From: Brevibacillus laterosporus
Lineage (GTDB): Bacteria > Bacillota > Bacilli > Brevibacillales > Brevibacillaceae
Direction: 5' to 3'
DNA length: 64,000 nt
Assembly (NCBI GenBank): GCA_007833815.1
Contig: CP033464.1
Span: 2,055,501 to 2,119,500 of the forward strand
A program made the position numbers and the translations under genes. The notes under the pieces are model-generated. The model had not been told where the DNA came from, did no database searches, and worked only from the letters and a program-made list of their open reading frames with translations. Shown piece by piece: positions 38,481 through 46,439 of this stretch (the first letter of the stretch is position 1; every line of letters starts with the position of its first letter).

Positions 38481-38618
38481 GTGAAAAAGGCTGCTGCTGC
38501 AACGCTATTATCCTTATCTTTACTTGTAACTATGAATTTGGTTCCTTTAAACAAAACAGCAAGCACTAACATTACTGCTCTGAAAATTTATCCAACTGTA
38601 GTTGATCCAGGCCATTAA
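38481..38618 (+). CDS. Secreted signal-peptide precursor (Phr/NprX-like), partner of regulator 1
   Basis: A 45-codon gene with a GTG start. AAAGGTGG is eight bases upstream. The product has two Lys, a hydrophobic export core (ATLLSLSLLVTMNLV), a likely cleavage zone near NKTAS, and a short tail ending IYPTVVDPGH. Precursors of RRNPP signals have this layout, with the active peptide cut from the C-terminus. It lies 14 bases after the regulator stop and is followed 19 bases later by a terminator, so regulator and peptide form a two-gene operon. The mature sequence is not known; YPTVVDPGH or a shorter C-terminal piece is a guess. Confidence 0.75.
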   Translation: MKKAAAATLLSLSLLVTMNLVPLNKTASTNITALKIYPTVVDPGH

Positions 38619-38637
38619 TTAAGGTATTTTTTCTTTG

Positions 38638-38667
38638 AAAGCGCTATTACATTGTAGCGCTTTTTTT
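38638..38667 (+). terminator. Terminator of the regulator 1/peptide operon
   Basis: A 9-bp stem AAAGCGCTA/TAGCGCTTT with an 8-nt loop, then a run of T. Confidence 0.9.
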
Positions 38668-39018
38668 ATTTGCAAGAATCATTGCATAACGAGACATCTT
38701 CCGTAAACGAAACCTAGAAAGAGAGTTGTACAAGGTAGACTTGGTAGTAAATGGAGAAGAAGCTCTTTTGTGTTTCATTCTGGCTTATGCGCAAAAAAGC
38801 TCTCATACAAGAGTGCTAATCGCTTGTTAGATAGCTTAATGTCGAAAAATGGCACATTTTGTAATACGTTTCAACATTTTCATTTGCCATATTCTTAGCG
38901 GAACACTCATTAGAATAAAAAGGTAAAAGCATATTCATTTATCACAGGGAAGTAATGACTAGCTGTAAATGAAAAATTATGGAATACGAAGCTTACAAGA
39001 CGAATGGAGGAATTTATC
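38668..39018. other. Intergenic stretch without a recognised gene
   Basis: About 350 bp, AT-rich, no supported frame except the ribosome site of the next small gene. Confidence 0.4.
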
Positions 39019-39258
39019 ATGGCACTCGTTTGGGCAGATGAACCTACAGATCGGAAAGAAATCTTCCAGAAACCAAAAGAACAAGAAAAAAGAGACGTCC
39101 CTTCCGCCGTCCAAAGCCAAGGAGCATCTCTTCGTTTTAAGCAAAAAACAATCTCTTATCTTAGTGTAAGGGACAGAAAAGCACAAAAGCAACAGGGGAA
39201 TAAAAATTTCCCTAAAAAAGGGAAAAGTGCCGTAGGTAATACTTGGGTATACTTTTAA
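39019..39258 (+). CDS. Small basic hypothetical protein
   Basis: A 79-residue frame. ATG with TGGAGG eight bases upstream. It is rich in Lys, Gln and Arg and has no helix long enough for a membrane span; it begins MALVWADEPTDRKE and ends GNTWVYF. No family recognised. The good ribosome site and lack of overlap with another gene support it as real. Confidence 0.5.
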   Translation: MALVWADEPTDRKEIFQKPKEQEKRDVPSAVQSQGASLRFKQKTISYLSVRDRKAQKQQGNKNFPKKGKSAVGNTWVYF

Positions 39259-39321
39259 CTGGATCAAATTGTCATCGCTAAACAACATAGATAGACAAGC
39301 ATGGAAAGGTAATAACAAAAC

Positions 39322-39474
39322 ATGGATACAGGCAAGAATAATAAGAGGAAGTATGAAGGAAAAAGCGGCACAGGTCGGTTTGTGAAACGGCAACGGGAAC
39401 AGAAACAATTAAATAGAGAGAGTAGCGGGCCGCCTACAAGCGGCCTTTTTGCGATCCATAGGTCAGACACCTAG
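39322..39474 (+). CDS. Doubtful 50-codon basic frame
   Basis: Starts MDTGKNNKRKYEGKSGTG and is strongly basic, like the gene before it. A possible AAAGG lies about 12 bases upstream. The frame runs through the hairpin GGCCGC/GCGGCC plus TTTTT at 39428-39450, so its last 16 codons are suspicious. Confidence 0.25.
   Translation: MDTGKNNKRKYEGKSGTGRFVKRQREQKQLNRESSGPPTSGLFAIHRSDT
39428..39450 (+). terminator. GC-rich hairpin with T-run
   Basis: GGCCGC-CTACAA-GCGGCC followed by TTTTT. The following interval to 39727 shows no gene. Confidence 0.7.
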
Positions 39475-39727
39475 GTAATATCAATCGCTTCTACCTCATT
39501 GGCACTTTGTAGAACAAGCCTTTTTTTGATTCAGATGGATTATTGCTGTGGTAAATAGAACAAATGCGATAAACAAGTTAGAAAGGGAGAGGACTTTTTA
39601 TTATATAATGTTGAAGGCAGTTTTTGGATGGTTACACATTGCATGATTATAATGGTAAAATAAAAGGCATGTTTCATTCAGCAGCTTTCTTGTAGAAGTT
39701 GCAGTCCAAAGAAAGGTGATGAGGAAG

Positions 39728-40324
39728 ATGAAAAAAATGAAAGGGACTCTATTTGTCCTACTAGCTTGTGCTATGTTGACGGCTTGCTCCAATAACACAG
39801 GAGAACAAGCCCAACCTAAAGTGAACCCAGAAGGAGCACCAGCACCAGCAGCCACAGCTGAAACGAATGCTAACAATGATTTCAAAGGTGAACCAGTAAA
39901 GGATAGTAAAGGCTTACCAGCACCTAATCAGATTAACGTATATAAATACGGAAGCAAGAAGACATTAAAATCCACGGATGCGGAATTTAAAAAGATTGTT
40001 GAACTGACCAACAAACGTTTAGGTATCGTGGGAGAAATAGTCCCTACTAATGAAACAGAGTTGAGCATTGAGAAAGCAACTAAATTAGGTCTAGCGATTG
40101 AATACGTATATGATCAGCCGGTAGAACATGAGATTGTGGCGAAAGAAAAGCAAGGCGATAAGAAAGTAAATACTACCGTTAAAATCACTACCAAGAGCGA
40201 TGTCTTTATCTTCTCTGGTAATGATAGTAACAGAATGTACTATAGTGAAGATGGTAAAACCTATACGGACAAGCCTATTCTTCTAACTGAAACAAAACAA
40301 TTGACCGATCTAGTGTCTAAATAA
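39728..40324 (+). CDS. Hypothetical lipoprotein
   Basis: A 198-residue exported protein. ATG 39728 is preferred over the earlier GTG because AAAGGTG then lies nine bases upstream. The signal sequence ends LTAC, a lipobox. A low-complexity Pro/Ala/Asn linker (about 25-50) leads to a compact domain with YKYGSKKTLKSTDAEFKKI and a C-terminal half of alternating beta-type residues. The family is not recognised. Single gene with a strong terminator. Confidence 0.65.
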   Translation: MKKMKGTLFVLLACAMLTACSNNTGEQAQPKVNPEGAPAPAATAETNANNDFKGEPVKDSKGLPAPNQINVYKYGSKKTLKSTDAEFKKIVELTNKRLGIVGEIVPTNETELSIEKATKLGLAIEYVYDQPVEHEIVAKEKQGDKKVNTTVKITTKSDVFIFSGNDSNRMYYSEDGKTYTDKPILLTETKQLTDLVSK

Positions 40325-40354
40325 CAGATCCGATTAAAGAAAAATAACACATCG

Positions 40355-40397
40355 AATGGAACCCGATTGCTAGGTAAGCATGGGTTCCATTTTTTTA
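40355..40397 (+). terminator. Terminator after the lipoprotein
   Basis: A 10-bp stem AATGGAACCC/GGGTTCCATT followed by six T. Confidence 0.88.
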
Positions 40398-40619
40398 TCT
40401 AGATTGCTAGAGTATTTCAGACAAATTAAATAGAGATGCAGGCTAACTGTAGGGTATATCCGATAGCTTGCTGATTATATCGTGCAAAGAACTGTGTAAT
40501 GTATCAAAAATATAGGAGATAACACATGCAACAGATGATAAACAGTTTCACTACATGCTACAATGAAACTGTTACTGTTACATACAGCACTTTTTAAAAA
40601 AGCTGAGGAGGGAACAGCA

Positions 40620-41444
40620 GTGGTAAAACATCTCGCAGATTGTACAGTACTCCAAAATGGAGTGAAAATGCCTTGGATTGGTCTTGGTGTTTGGAGAGTA
40701 GATGATGGAGCTCAGGTTGTTCACGCAGTTAAAACAGCAATTCAGCACGGATACAGAAGTATTGATACTGCAATGATCTATAAGAATGAAGAAGGGGTTG
40801 GCCAAGCGATTGCTGAAGCTGGAGTTCCCCGTGAAGACTTGTTTATTACAACCAAGGTGTGGAATAGCGATCAGGGCTATGACACGACACTAGCTGCTTT
40901 TGATGAAAGCTTGAAAAAACTTGGTTTGGATTACCTTGACTTGTATTTGATCCATTGGCCGGGTACAGACAAATATGTGGATACGTGGAAGGCATTGGAG
41001 AAGCTATACAAAGATGGAAAAGTGCGTGCAATTGGTGTCTGCAATTTCCATAAGCATCATCTGGAAGAATTGATAAAAACGGCAGAAGTGAAGCCGATGG
41101 TTAACCAGATCGAAATGCATCCGCTGTTAACACAGAAAGACCTGCTTACATACTGCAAACAGCAAAACATCCAAGTAGAAGCTTGGAGCCCGCTGATGCA
41201 AGGAAATTTAGATCACCCTGTTTTGGTTAAATTGGCACAAAAGTATGAAAAAACACCTGCCCAAATCGTGCTTCGTTGGCACTTGCAAAATGGTGTTGTT
41301 ATTATTCCAAAATCGATTAATGAGAATCGTATTAAGGAGAACACAGCACTGTTTGGCTTTGAACTGTCAGATGAAGACATGGGCAGAATCAATGATTTGA
41401 ATCAAAACAAACGTTTTGGTCCAAACCCAGACGAATTCTTTTAA
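40620..41444 (+). CDS. Aldo/keto reductase (2,5-diketogluconate reductase / YvgN type)
   Basis: A 274-residue NADPH-dependent oxidoreductase. The start is GTG 40620 with GAGGAGGG seven bases upstream; the upstream part of the frame is not protein-like for the family. Motifs: [15 protein letters not shown], the catalytic Asp and Tyr in [15 protein letters not shown], Lys in TTKVWN, His in LIHWPGTD and the cofactor segment [14 protein letters not shown]. Relatives reduce methylglyoxal and other aldehydes. It is convergent with gapN. Confidence 0.88.
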   Translation: MVKHLADCTVLQNGVKMPWIGLGVWRVDDGAQVVHAVKTAIQHGYRSIDTAMIYKNEEGVGQAIAEAGVPREDLFITTKVWNSDQGYDTTLAAFDESLKKLGLDYLDLYLIHWPGTDKYVDTWKALEKLYKDGKVRAIGVCNFHKHHLEELIKTAEVKPMVNQIEMHPLLTQKDLLTYCKQQNIQVEAWSPLMQGNLDHPVLVKLAQKYEKTPAQIVLRWHLQNGVVIIPKSINENRIKENTALFGFELSDEDMGRINDLNQNKRFGPNPDEFF

Positions 41445-41475
41445 ACCTCCTGTGTATTCCACTTTTGAATAAAGG

Positions 41476-41525
41476 AAAAACGCCTCTTCCGATGAGAATT
41501 GTTTCATCAGAAGAAGCGTTTTTTT
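41476..41525. terminator. Bidirectional terminator between AKR and gapN
   Basis: An approximately 20-bp stem with three wobble pairs (left arm from AAAAACGCC, right arm ending GCGTTTTT). Confidence 0.85.
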
Positions 41526-41539
41526 GTATGTTCTCTCTA

Positions 41540-42994
41540 TTATTGCAAATTTAAGACCGTAACTTTATCACGTGTCATGGATTGCAAGCTTTTTGGAACA
41601 CCTTGCACGCCTACACCAGAACCTTTTACACCGATGAACGGGAAGTGATCTGGACCACGTTCTGTGCGTCCATTAATTTGTACAGAGCCTGTTTCTAATT
41701 TTTTCGCCAGATAGAATGCTTTGTTAATGTCATTCGTAAAGACGCTCGCTTGAAGTCCAAATTCGGATTTGTTAGCAATCTCAATCGCTTCTTCTGCGTC
41801 TTTAATACGGATGATTGGCAAGACAGGACCAAATGGCTCTTCCCACGCCACACGCATATCAAGCGTTACGTCAGCTAACAAGGTTGGATGAATTAAATTG
41901 CCCTCGCGCTTGTTGCCAGTCAGGACTTTGGCACCTTTTGCAATGGCGTCATCAATCAGCCCTTGAATGTAATCAGCTGATTTGGTGTCGATCACTGGTA
42001 CGACAGTTGCCTTGTCTACAGGTGAACCAATGGACAGCTTTGCCACTTCCGCCGCTAGCATATCAGTAAGTTGGTCAGCGACTTCAGTTTGAACTAACAC
42101 GCGCTTGATCGCTGTGCAGCGTTGACCGGAATAGGAGAAGGCACCTGAAATAATTTGACCAGTTGCCAATTTCAGATCAGCGTCTGGGAGTACGATAGCT
42201 GGGTCTTTACCACCAAGCTCCATTACGAGTGGTACCATTTTTGCTTTGCCAGCAATGTGGTAACCAGTCTCTGTTCCACCTGTAAAGGTAATCATGTCAA
42301 TACCTTTATTCTCGACCAAATAATCGCCAATGACAGAACCGCGTCCGGTTACTACATTTACAATGTTTTTCGGAATGCCTGCTTTGTGCAAGGCCTCAAT
42401 CATCTTGATACCGCTCAACGCACCTTGTGTTGCTGGTTTGAAGATCACGGTGTTACCCATCATCAAAGCTGGTGCAATTTTAGCGGAAGACAAGTTGACT
42501 GGATAGTTGAATGGCGAAATAGCTAAAATGACACCAAGAGGTACACGTTCAACAATTGCGATTTTCTGTTTTGAGCCGCCAGGGAAGTTCTCACCATTCA
42601 TGCTCTCGTTATACATATGGATGGCTTCCTCAATGTTGTAGCGAATGAGGTCGGCAGAGCGTTCCACTTCTTTTTGAGCGTCAGCGAAAGTTTTACCCAC
42701 TTCTTGCATCATAATGTCGGCAATTTCGTCCTTCATAGCCAATAGCTCGTCAATCCATTTATAGAGATAGGAAGCACGCTCGCGAATGCTCAACTCTGCC
42801 CAGCCTTTTTGTGCTTCTTTTGCTAAGTGAATGGCTTCATCTACTTCTGCTTGAGTGATGGCTTGTACTTCGCCAACGACTCCGTCTTTATATGGGGAAT
42901 AAATTTTGACGGTTTCATTGGAGGAACTCTTTCTCCACTCGCCGTCGATATAGTAAGGCAGTTGCATATTTTTAGATGTTGTAGCTGTAGTCAT
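41540..42994 (-). CDS. gapN: NADP-dependent glyceraldehyde-3-phosphate dehydrogenase (non-phosphorylating)
   Basis: A 484-residue aldehyde dehydrogenase. The start ATG has GGAGGG eight bases upstream. GapN-type signs: ISPFNYPVNLSSAKIAPALM, the cofactor loop TFTGGTETGYHIAG, catalytic Glu in MELGGKDP and the nucleophile Cys in SYSGQRCTAIKRVLV, a form typical of GapN rather than betaine-aldehyde enzymes. It oxidises glyceraldehyde 3-phosphate to 3-phosphoglycerate and makes NADPH. A MarR/OhrR-type regulator is divergent from it, with palindromes between the genes. Confidence 0.85.
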   Translation of the reverse strand: MTTATTSKNMQLPYYIDGEWRKSSSNETVKIYSPYKDGVVGEVQAITQAEVDEAIHLAKEAQKGWAELSIRERASYLYKWIDELLAMKDEIADIMMQEVGKTFADAQKEVERSADLIRYNIEEAIHMYNESMNGENFPGGSKQKIAIVERVPLGVILAISPFNYPVNLSSAKIAPALMMGNTVIFKPATQGALSGIKMIEALHKAGIPKNIVNVVTGRGSVIGDYLVENKGIDMITFTGGTETGYHIAGKAKMVPLVMELGGKDPAIVLPDADLKLATGQIISGAFSYSGQRCTAIKRVLVQTEVADQLTDMLAAEVAKLSIGSPVDKATVVPVIDTKSADYIQGLIDDAIAKGAKVLTGNKREGNLIHPTLLADVTLDMRVAWEEPFGPVLPIIRIKDAEEAIEIANKSEFGLQASVFTNDINKAFYLAKKLETGSVQINGRTERGPDHFPFIGVKGSGVGVQGVPKSLQSMTRDKVTVLNLQ

Positions 42995-43027
42995 AGTCTG
43001 TACCCTCCATGATGTATTGAATATTTT

Positions 43028-43041
43028 AGTACGTAGGTACT
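43028..43041. promoter_or_regulatory. Inverted repeat upstream of gapN
   Basis: AGTAC-GTAG-GTACT, about 34 bases before the gapN start codon; a possible operator. No match to a known factor is claimed. Confidence 0.35.
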
Positions 43042-43062
43042 CAAAATGTGTTAATGTACAAA

Positions 43063-43092
43063 TTGACATGTTCATTATATTTGACATAAGAT
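43063..43092 (+). promoter_or_regulatory. Likely sigma-A promoter of the MarR-family gene
   Basis: TTGACA, 18-base spacer, TAAGAT. The distance to the ATG leaves a 5' leader of about 55-60 bases that contains the palindrome at 43110. Confidence 0.5.
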
Positions 43093-43109
43093 TAATTTGT
43101 CAAAAATTA

Positions 43110-43123
43110 AATTGCGTGCAATT
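43110..43123. promoter_or_regulatory. Palindromic operator candidate for the MarR/OhrR regulator
   Basis: AATTGCGTGCAATT, a perfect palindrome between promoter and start codon. OhrR operators in Bacillus are AATT-containing palindromes, so autoregulation is plausible. Confidence 0.5.
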
Positions 43124-43156
43124 GAATTGGAAGTGCAAAAAGAGGGGAGACAAACC

Positions 43157-43636
43157 ATGAATAACAAGAAAATGCTAGCGCTTGATCAACAGCTATGTTT
43201 TTCGATTTATGCCTGTTCCCGTGAAATTTGTCGTTTGTATCGCCCGCATTTAGAAGAGATGGGACTTACCTATCCACAATACCTGGTGCTCCTAATTTTA
43301 TGGGATAAACACTCCTGTACTGTGAAGCAGCTGGGGAAGCTACTTTATTTGGATTCGGGTACATTGACGCCGATGCTTAAAAGATTGGAAGCCATGGAGT
43401 TAGTCAAAAGAGAACGCTCTACCACAGATGAGCGAACGGTTAATGTTACCATCACGGATAAAGGAAAGGAACTTCAAGGCAGAGCCGATGGAATTAAAAG
43501 TGCTTTAGTGGAAAGTACTGCGATCTCTATGGAAGAGTTTGGATCGTTACTAGTCCAAATGCAAGCGATGCTAGAGCGTATCCATGAATTAAATCAAAAC
43601 AAAACGTACTGCTGTATTGAAGCTGACAAAGAATAA
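43157..43636 (+). CDS. MarR-family regulator, OhrR type
   Basis: A 159-residue winged-helix repressor. The start ATG has GAGGGGA seven bases upstream. The N-terminal DQQLCFSIYACSREI includes the Cys that OhrR uses to sense organic peroxides; further on are YPQYLVLLILWD, LYLDSGTLTPMLKRLE (recognition helix) and KRERSTTDERTVNVT (wing). Two extra Cys occur near the C-terminus (CCIEAD). OhrR usually controls ohrA, but here the divergent neighbour is gapN, so NADPH supply under peroxide stress may be the target. No ohrA is in the window. Confidence 0.85.
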   Translation: MNNKKMLALDQQLCFSIYACSREICRLYRPHLEEMGLTYPQYLVLLILWDKHSCTVKQLGKLLYLDSGTLTPMLKRLEAMELVKRERSTTDERTVNVTITDKGKELQGRADGIKSALVESTAISMEEFGSLLVQMQAMLERIHELNQNKTYCCIEADKE

Positions 43637-43680
43637 CCTGTATATAAAAACCTGCTAAAAAGCGCAAAGAGGGAGCGACT

Positions 43681-44177
43681 GTGTTAGTTAGTAACTGTTG
43701 CTGCTTTCTTGCGTTTTTTTTTATTTGTTGTAAAAATGTTCCGGAGCTTACTGCAAGCAGTGAGAATGTAGCGAAAGCAGCAAGTCAAACAGCGCAATCA
43801 CAATATAAATCACATGACTTGCTTCAGGGGTTACAACAAGAGATTTACAGCATTTATGCAATGGGTACTTTGATGAAGAATATCTCAGATCAAACCCATT
43901 TGCTAGGGTTAAACGCTGCAATTGAGGCGGCGAGGGCCGAAGCGAGCGGTCGAGGTTTTGAAGTGGTGGCAAACGTGGTTCGTAAATTAGCGGAACATTC
44001 AAAAATATCTGTAGACGAAATCAACAAGGTTTTGAACCATATATGTAGTGTATTAGAAGAAGTACTACTCATTATGCAAAGCAACAGGAAGAAAGCTCTT
44101 CTCAACTAGATACCTTTGTGCATACGATTCAAAAAGTAACGCATGAACTAAAAAATCTCCAATCACGTGTTCAGTAA
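43681..44177 (+). pseudogene. Frameshifted remnant of a soluble chemoreceptor
   Basis: A 142-codon frame contains the MCP hairpin ([30 protein letters not shown]), but its N-terminus is short and hydrophobic Cys-rich residues replace the expected helix. Near 44070 the homology moves to another frame (KQQEESSSQLDTFVHTIQKV) and ends at TAA 44177. It resembles small soluble receptors such as YfmS. Truncation plus a frameshift make a working protein unlikely. Confidence 0.7.
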
Positions 44178-44210
44178 TATTCCCCCCTGCGCATCATTTA
44201 CATACACAAA

Positions 44211-44297
44211 AAAAACCGCTCAAGCTAATGTGTACTGCACCTCCAATTGTTGAATGTGTCTAACAATTGGGGTGCAGTACAATGTTGAGCGGTTTTT
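44211..44297. terminator. Bidirectional terminator interrupted by a mini-element
   Basis: A 13-bp outer stem AAAAACCGCTCAA/TTGAGCGGTTTTT. Its loop contains the 51-bp palindromic element of the next entry. Confidence 0.75.
44231..44281. mobile_element. 51-bp palindromic mini-element, IS3-type ends
   Basis: The ends read TGTACTGCAC...GTGCAGTACA with inverted repeats of 20-21 bases that differ by one base insertion, separated by about 10 bases. A 3-bp direct repeat ATG flanks both sides (44228-44230 and 44282-44284), the target duplication size of many IS3-family elements. It may be an IS reduced to its two joined ends. Confidence 0.5.
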
Positions 44298-44300
44298 CCT

Positions 44301-44555
44301 CTAGATATTCCACTGATGCAATTCCAGACGACGAACGCCTTCCACTACATAAGGATCAGATTCTGCTATCTGCGTGGCCTCTTCTAGCGAGTCAGCTACA
44401 TAAATCACCATTCCGCCTGAACCATCGGCAAAGGGTCCCTTAGCGAAGATTTTGCCTTCTGCCTTTAGCTTTTCCAGATAGTCTAAATGATGAGGACGAA
44501 ACTCTTGATTTTTCTCTGGATTTTTCATATGTAAAATTGCAGCGAAGTGAGCCAT
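44301..44555 (-). CDS. YciI-family protein
   Basis: An 84-residue ferredoxin-like-fold protein. The start is ATG 44555 with AAAGGAG eight bases upstream; the longer frame lacks a ribosome site. It has the family pattern FAAILHMKNPEKNQEFRPHH, then LKAEGKIFAKGPFADGSGGM and ESDPYVVEG, including the His and Asp of the proposed active site. YciI-type proteins may act as small hydrolases or dehydrochlorinase-like enzymes; the true role is unknown. Confidence 0.85.
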   Translation of the reverse strand: MAHFAAILHMKNPEKNQEFRPHHLDYLEKLKAEGKIFAKGPFADGSGGMVIYVADSLEEATQIAESDPYVVEGVRRLELHQWNI

Positions 44556-44767
44556 TCTGAGATCTCCTTTAGCTAACGCATTTCTTTCTATTGTACCAAA
44601 TTTCCGTAGAATCTGCGACGCGATAGCCTTCATTTTCGTATTTACAGGAAAGAAATAGGGAAAACACCTAGTATCAAAAAAGGTAGAAAAATCATGTAAA
44701 ATAATGTAAAATAAAGGCTAAGTTAGTAGATTTATGTTGGAGGAAAAGAGAGCTGGGGGGATGAACT

Positions 44768-46087
44768 GTGTTTCGTTCCGAACTGGAATGGACGCGTGAG
44801 GAATTGCGCGATACGATCCGCAAGCATATGAAACAAAAAAGCTTGACGCAAGCGGAAACGGCCCAGCTGATTTCCATTGAAAGAAGCGGCTTTACCAAAG
44901 CAATTAATGGCAATCATTCGTTTACGCTGGAGAGCTTAGACAAATTGACTGTCGTGTTTGAATTGGAGGAAGGGGCCTTTTATCATCTGTTTTTTGGGGA
45001 ATGCATTGAACAGCGGCTCAAAAGTGTCCATTTGGTTTTTATTAAGGACAAATATGAAAAGTTCTTACGTCGTTGCCTTGAGGTTGGTAAATACGACATA
45101 GCCTTTCAACTATTAGAAATGTTGTTGGAGCAGGACGGTAAAAAACTGGATGTTATTTATACGATTGCTGAATCTATTTTTAAGCTAGCCGCGCTAAAAT
45201 ACCCTGGAGTCCCCACCTACAAAGAACCAGAATATCAGCAAGCTCTTTTTCTCTATAACTACTATGTAAATAATGAAGCTGACTATCATTCTGAGCAACT
45301 AGCCATATGCTATTTTCGAATCTTTTATATCATGCGATTCGATGTAAAAGAATCTTATGAAAAATTAGTTATGCTGTTATCCGTCATTAATCGATTGCCT
45401 TTACAAGAAAAAATAAAGGCGTATGATCGGGTAATGATGTATTTTTATATTGCAAGCGATTGGGACAAGGTCTTGCATTACGCCGATATCCTAGAGAAGC
45501 TAGCGAAGGGGCAGAACATCGACATTTATAATCACTGTCTGATGATTAAGAGTTTTGCTTTAAAGGAAACAGAGGACTATCAGGAGGCTATGCGTCTAAC
45601 AGATATGTACTCTAAATATAAACCCTTTCAAAATGTGGGATACGGAAACCGCATGATGATTGAGATTACTTCGGGTGATTTGCAAAATCTCCTTATTTAT
45701 GTGAGTTGGTTATCTCAGCAGGATCAGCGGGAATCAGGTCTGTCGATTGTGATAAGGAAGTTGCTAGATGCTGATAGAGCCTTGTTAGCACGCTATATTT
45801 TTGAAATGTTTGCTAAGCGCTTGGTTCCAGAAGAAAATATATTAATCAGCAAATACCGATTTAATCTTTTTCAGGTTGCCTCTCAGATGTATTTTGAATT
45901 AGCGTTGTATAAAGAGGGTATTGATCAAGTGTTACAAGCTATAAATAAAGCACTCTATCTCCACAAGCAACATGAATTAGGAGAATTGCTATACATGTTT
46001 GAAACGCATAGAATTCATGCAACTCAAGAACAACAACATCTCTATTGGAAATTGTTAAAAGGGTGGAAGGAGGGTGAATTCGCATGA
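44768..46087 (+). CDS. RRNPP-type HTH-TPR peptide-sensing regulator, system 2
   Basis: A 439-residue cytoplasmic regulator. GTG start with GGGGG seven bases upstream. Residues about 12-70 are an XRE-like helix-turn-helix (KSLTQAETAQLISIERSGFT, AINGNHSFTLESLDKL). The remainder is helical with TPR-like units (KYDIAFQLLEMLLEQDGKKL, DYQEAMRLTDMYSKYK, YKEGIDQVLQAINKAL), a plan shared with AimR and PlcR. Its final codons overlap the start of a secreted-peptide gene by four bases (ATGA). This overlap, as in many rap-phr pairs, makes a receptor-signal pair likely. It is not closely similar by eye to regulator 1, so the two systems are probably distinct. Confidence 0.85.
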   Translation: MFRSELEWTREELRDTIRKHMKQKSLTQAETAQLISIERSGFTKAINGNHSFTLESLDKLTVVFELEEGAFYHLFFGECIEQRLKSVHLVFIKDKYEKFLRRCLEVGKYDIAFQLLEMLLEQDGKKLDVIYTIAESIFKLAALKYPGVPTYKEPEYQQALFLYNYYVNNEADYHSEQLAICYFRIFYIMRFDVKESYEKLVMLLSVINRLPLQEKIKAYDRVMMYFYIASDWDKVLHYADILEKLAKGQNIDIYNHCLMIKSFALKETEDYQEAMRLTDMYSKYKPFQNVGYGNRMMIEITSGDLQNLLIYVSWLSQQDQRESGLSIVIRKLLDADRALLARYIFEMFAKRLVPEENILISKYRFNLFQVASQMYFELALYKEGIDQVLQAINKALYLHKQHELGELLYMFETHRIHATQEQQHLYWKLLKGWKEGEFA

Positions 46088-46281
46088 AAAAAGTGTGGAT
46101 CGTTATTGGAATGATAATGGTGATTGCTACTCCTACAGCAGCGCTGGCTGACAATGGTGCCAAACCGATTGATGTTTACTGCAATGGTACAGAGCAGGAT
46201 AACAACAGTGCAGGGCAGGAAAACAACGATACAGAAGAGGGAGGTATTTGTGATAACGGAGCCAGACCAACAAAGAAGTGA
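46084..46281 (+). CDS. Secreted signal-peptide precursor with duplicated DNGA(K/R)P, partner of regulator 2
   Basis: A 65-codon gene. AAGGAGGG lies nine bases before the ATG, inside the regulator gene, and the start overlaps the regulator stop (ATGA), implying translational coupling. A signal peptide (residues 1-22) ends ALA. The mature part begins DNGAKP (23-28) and the C-terminus has DNGARP (57-62) followed by TKK. Cys33 and Cys56 bracket an acidic, Asn/Gln-rich linker. Either repeat could be the signal; two copies in one precursor would be unusual for this class. The known family layout and position are the basis; the activity is inferred. Confidence 0.75.
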   Translation: MKKVWIVIGMIMVIATPTAALADNGAKPIDVYCNGTEQDNNSAGQENNDTEEGGICDNGARPTKK

Positions 46282-46293
46282 AAAAATAGGTAT

Positions 46294-46329
46294 AGCTGTT
46301 GCCCTTGAAACGGGGTGGCAGCTTTTTTC
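46294..46329 (+). terminator. Terminator of the regulator 2/peptide operon
   Basis: Imperfect stem AGCTGTTGCCC/GGGGTGGCAGCT followed by TTTTTTCTT. Confidence 0.75.
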
Positions 46330-46439
46330 TTCTTTCCTACGAAAAAGTGATAAAAAAATGGAAAACACCTGTAACTTATCACGTTACCTTATCATTAATA
46401 TAAAATTTGAAATTGCCAGAGAAAGGTTTGTGAGATAAG

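Noticed and set aside
38474-38569. ATG-started alternative frame (MWSEKGCCC) over the first peptide gene
   Set aside because: Gives a Cys-rich piece without an export signal; the GTG frame has hydrophobic core and better ribosome-site spacing.
46124-46438. 104-codon frame overlapping the second peptide gene
   Set aside because: The overlapping +0 frame has the ribosome site, start overlap and signal peptide; this one crosses the terminator.
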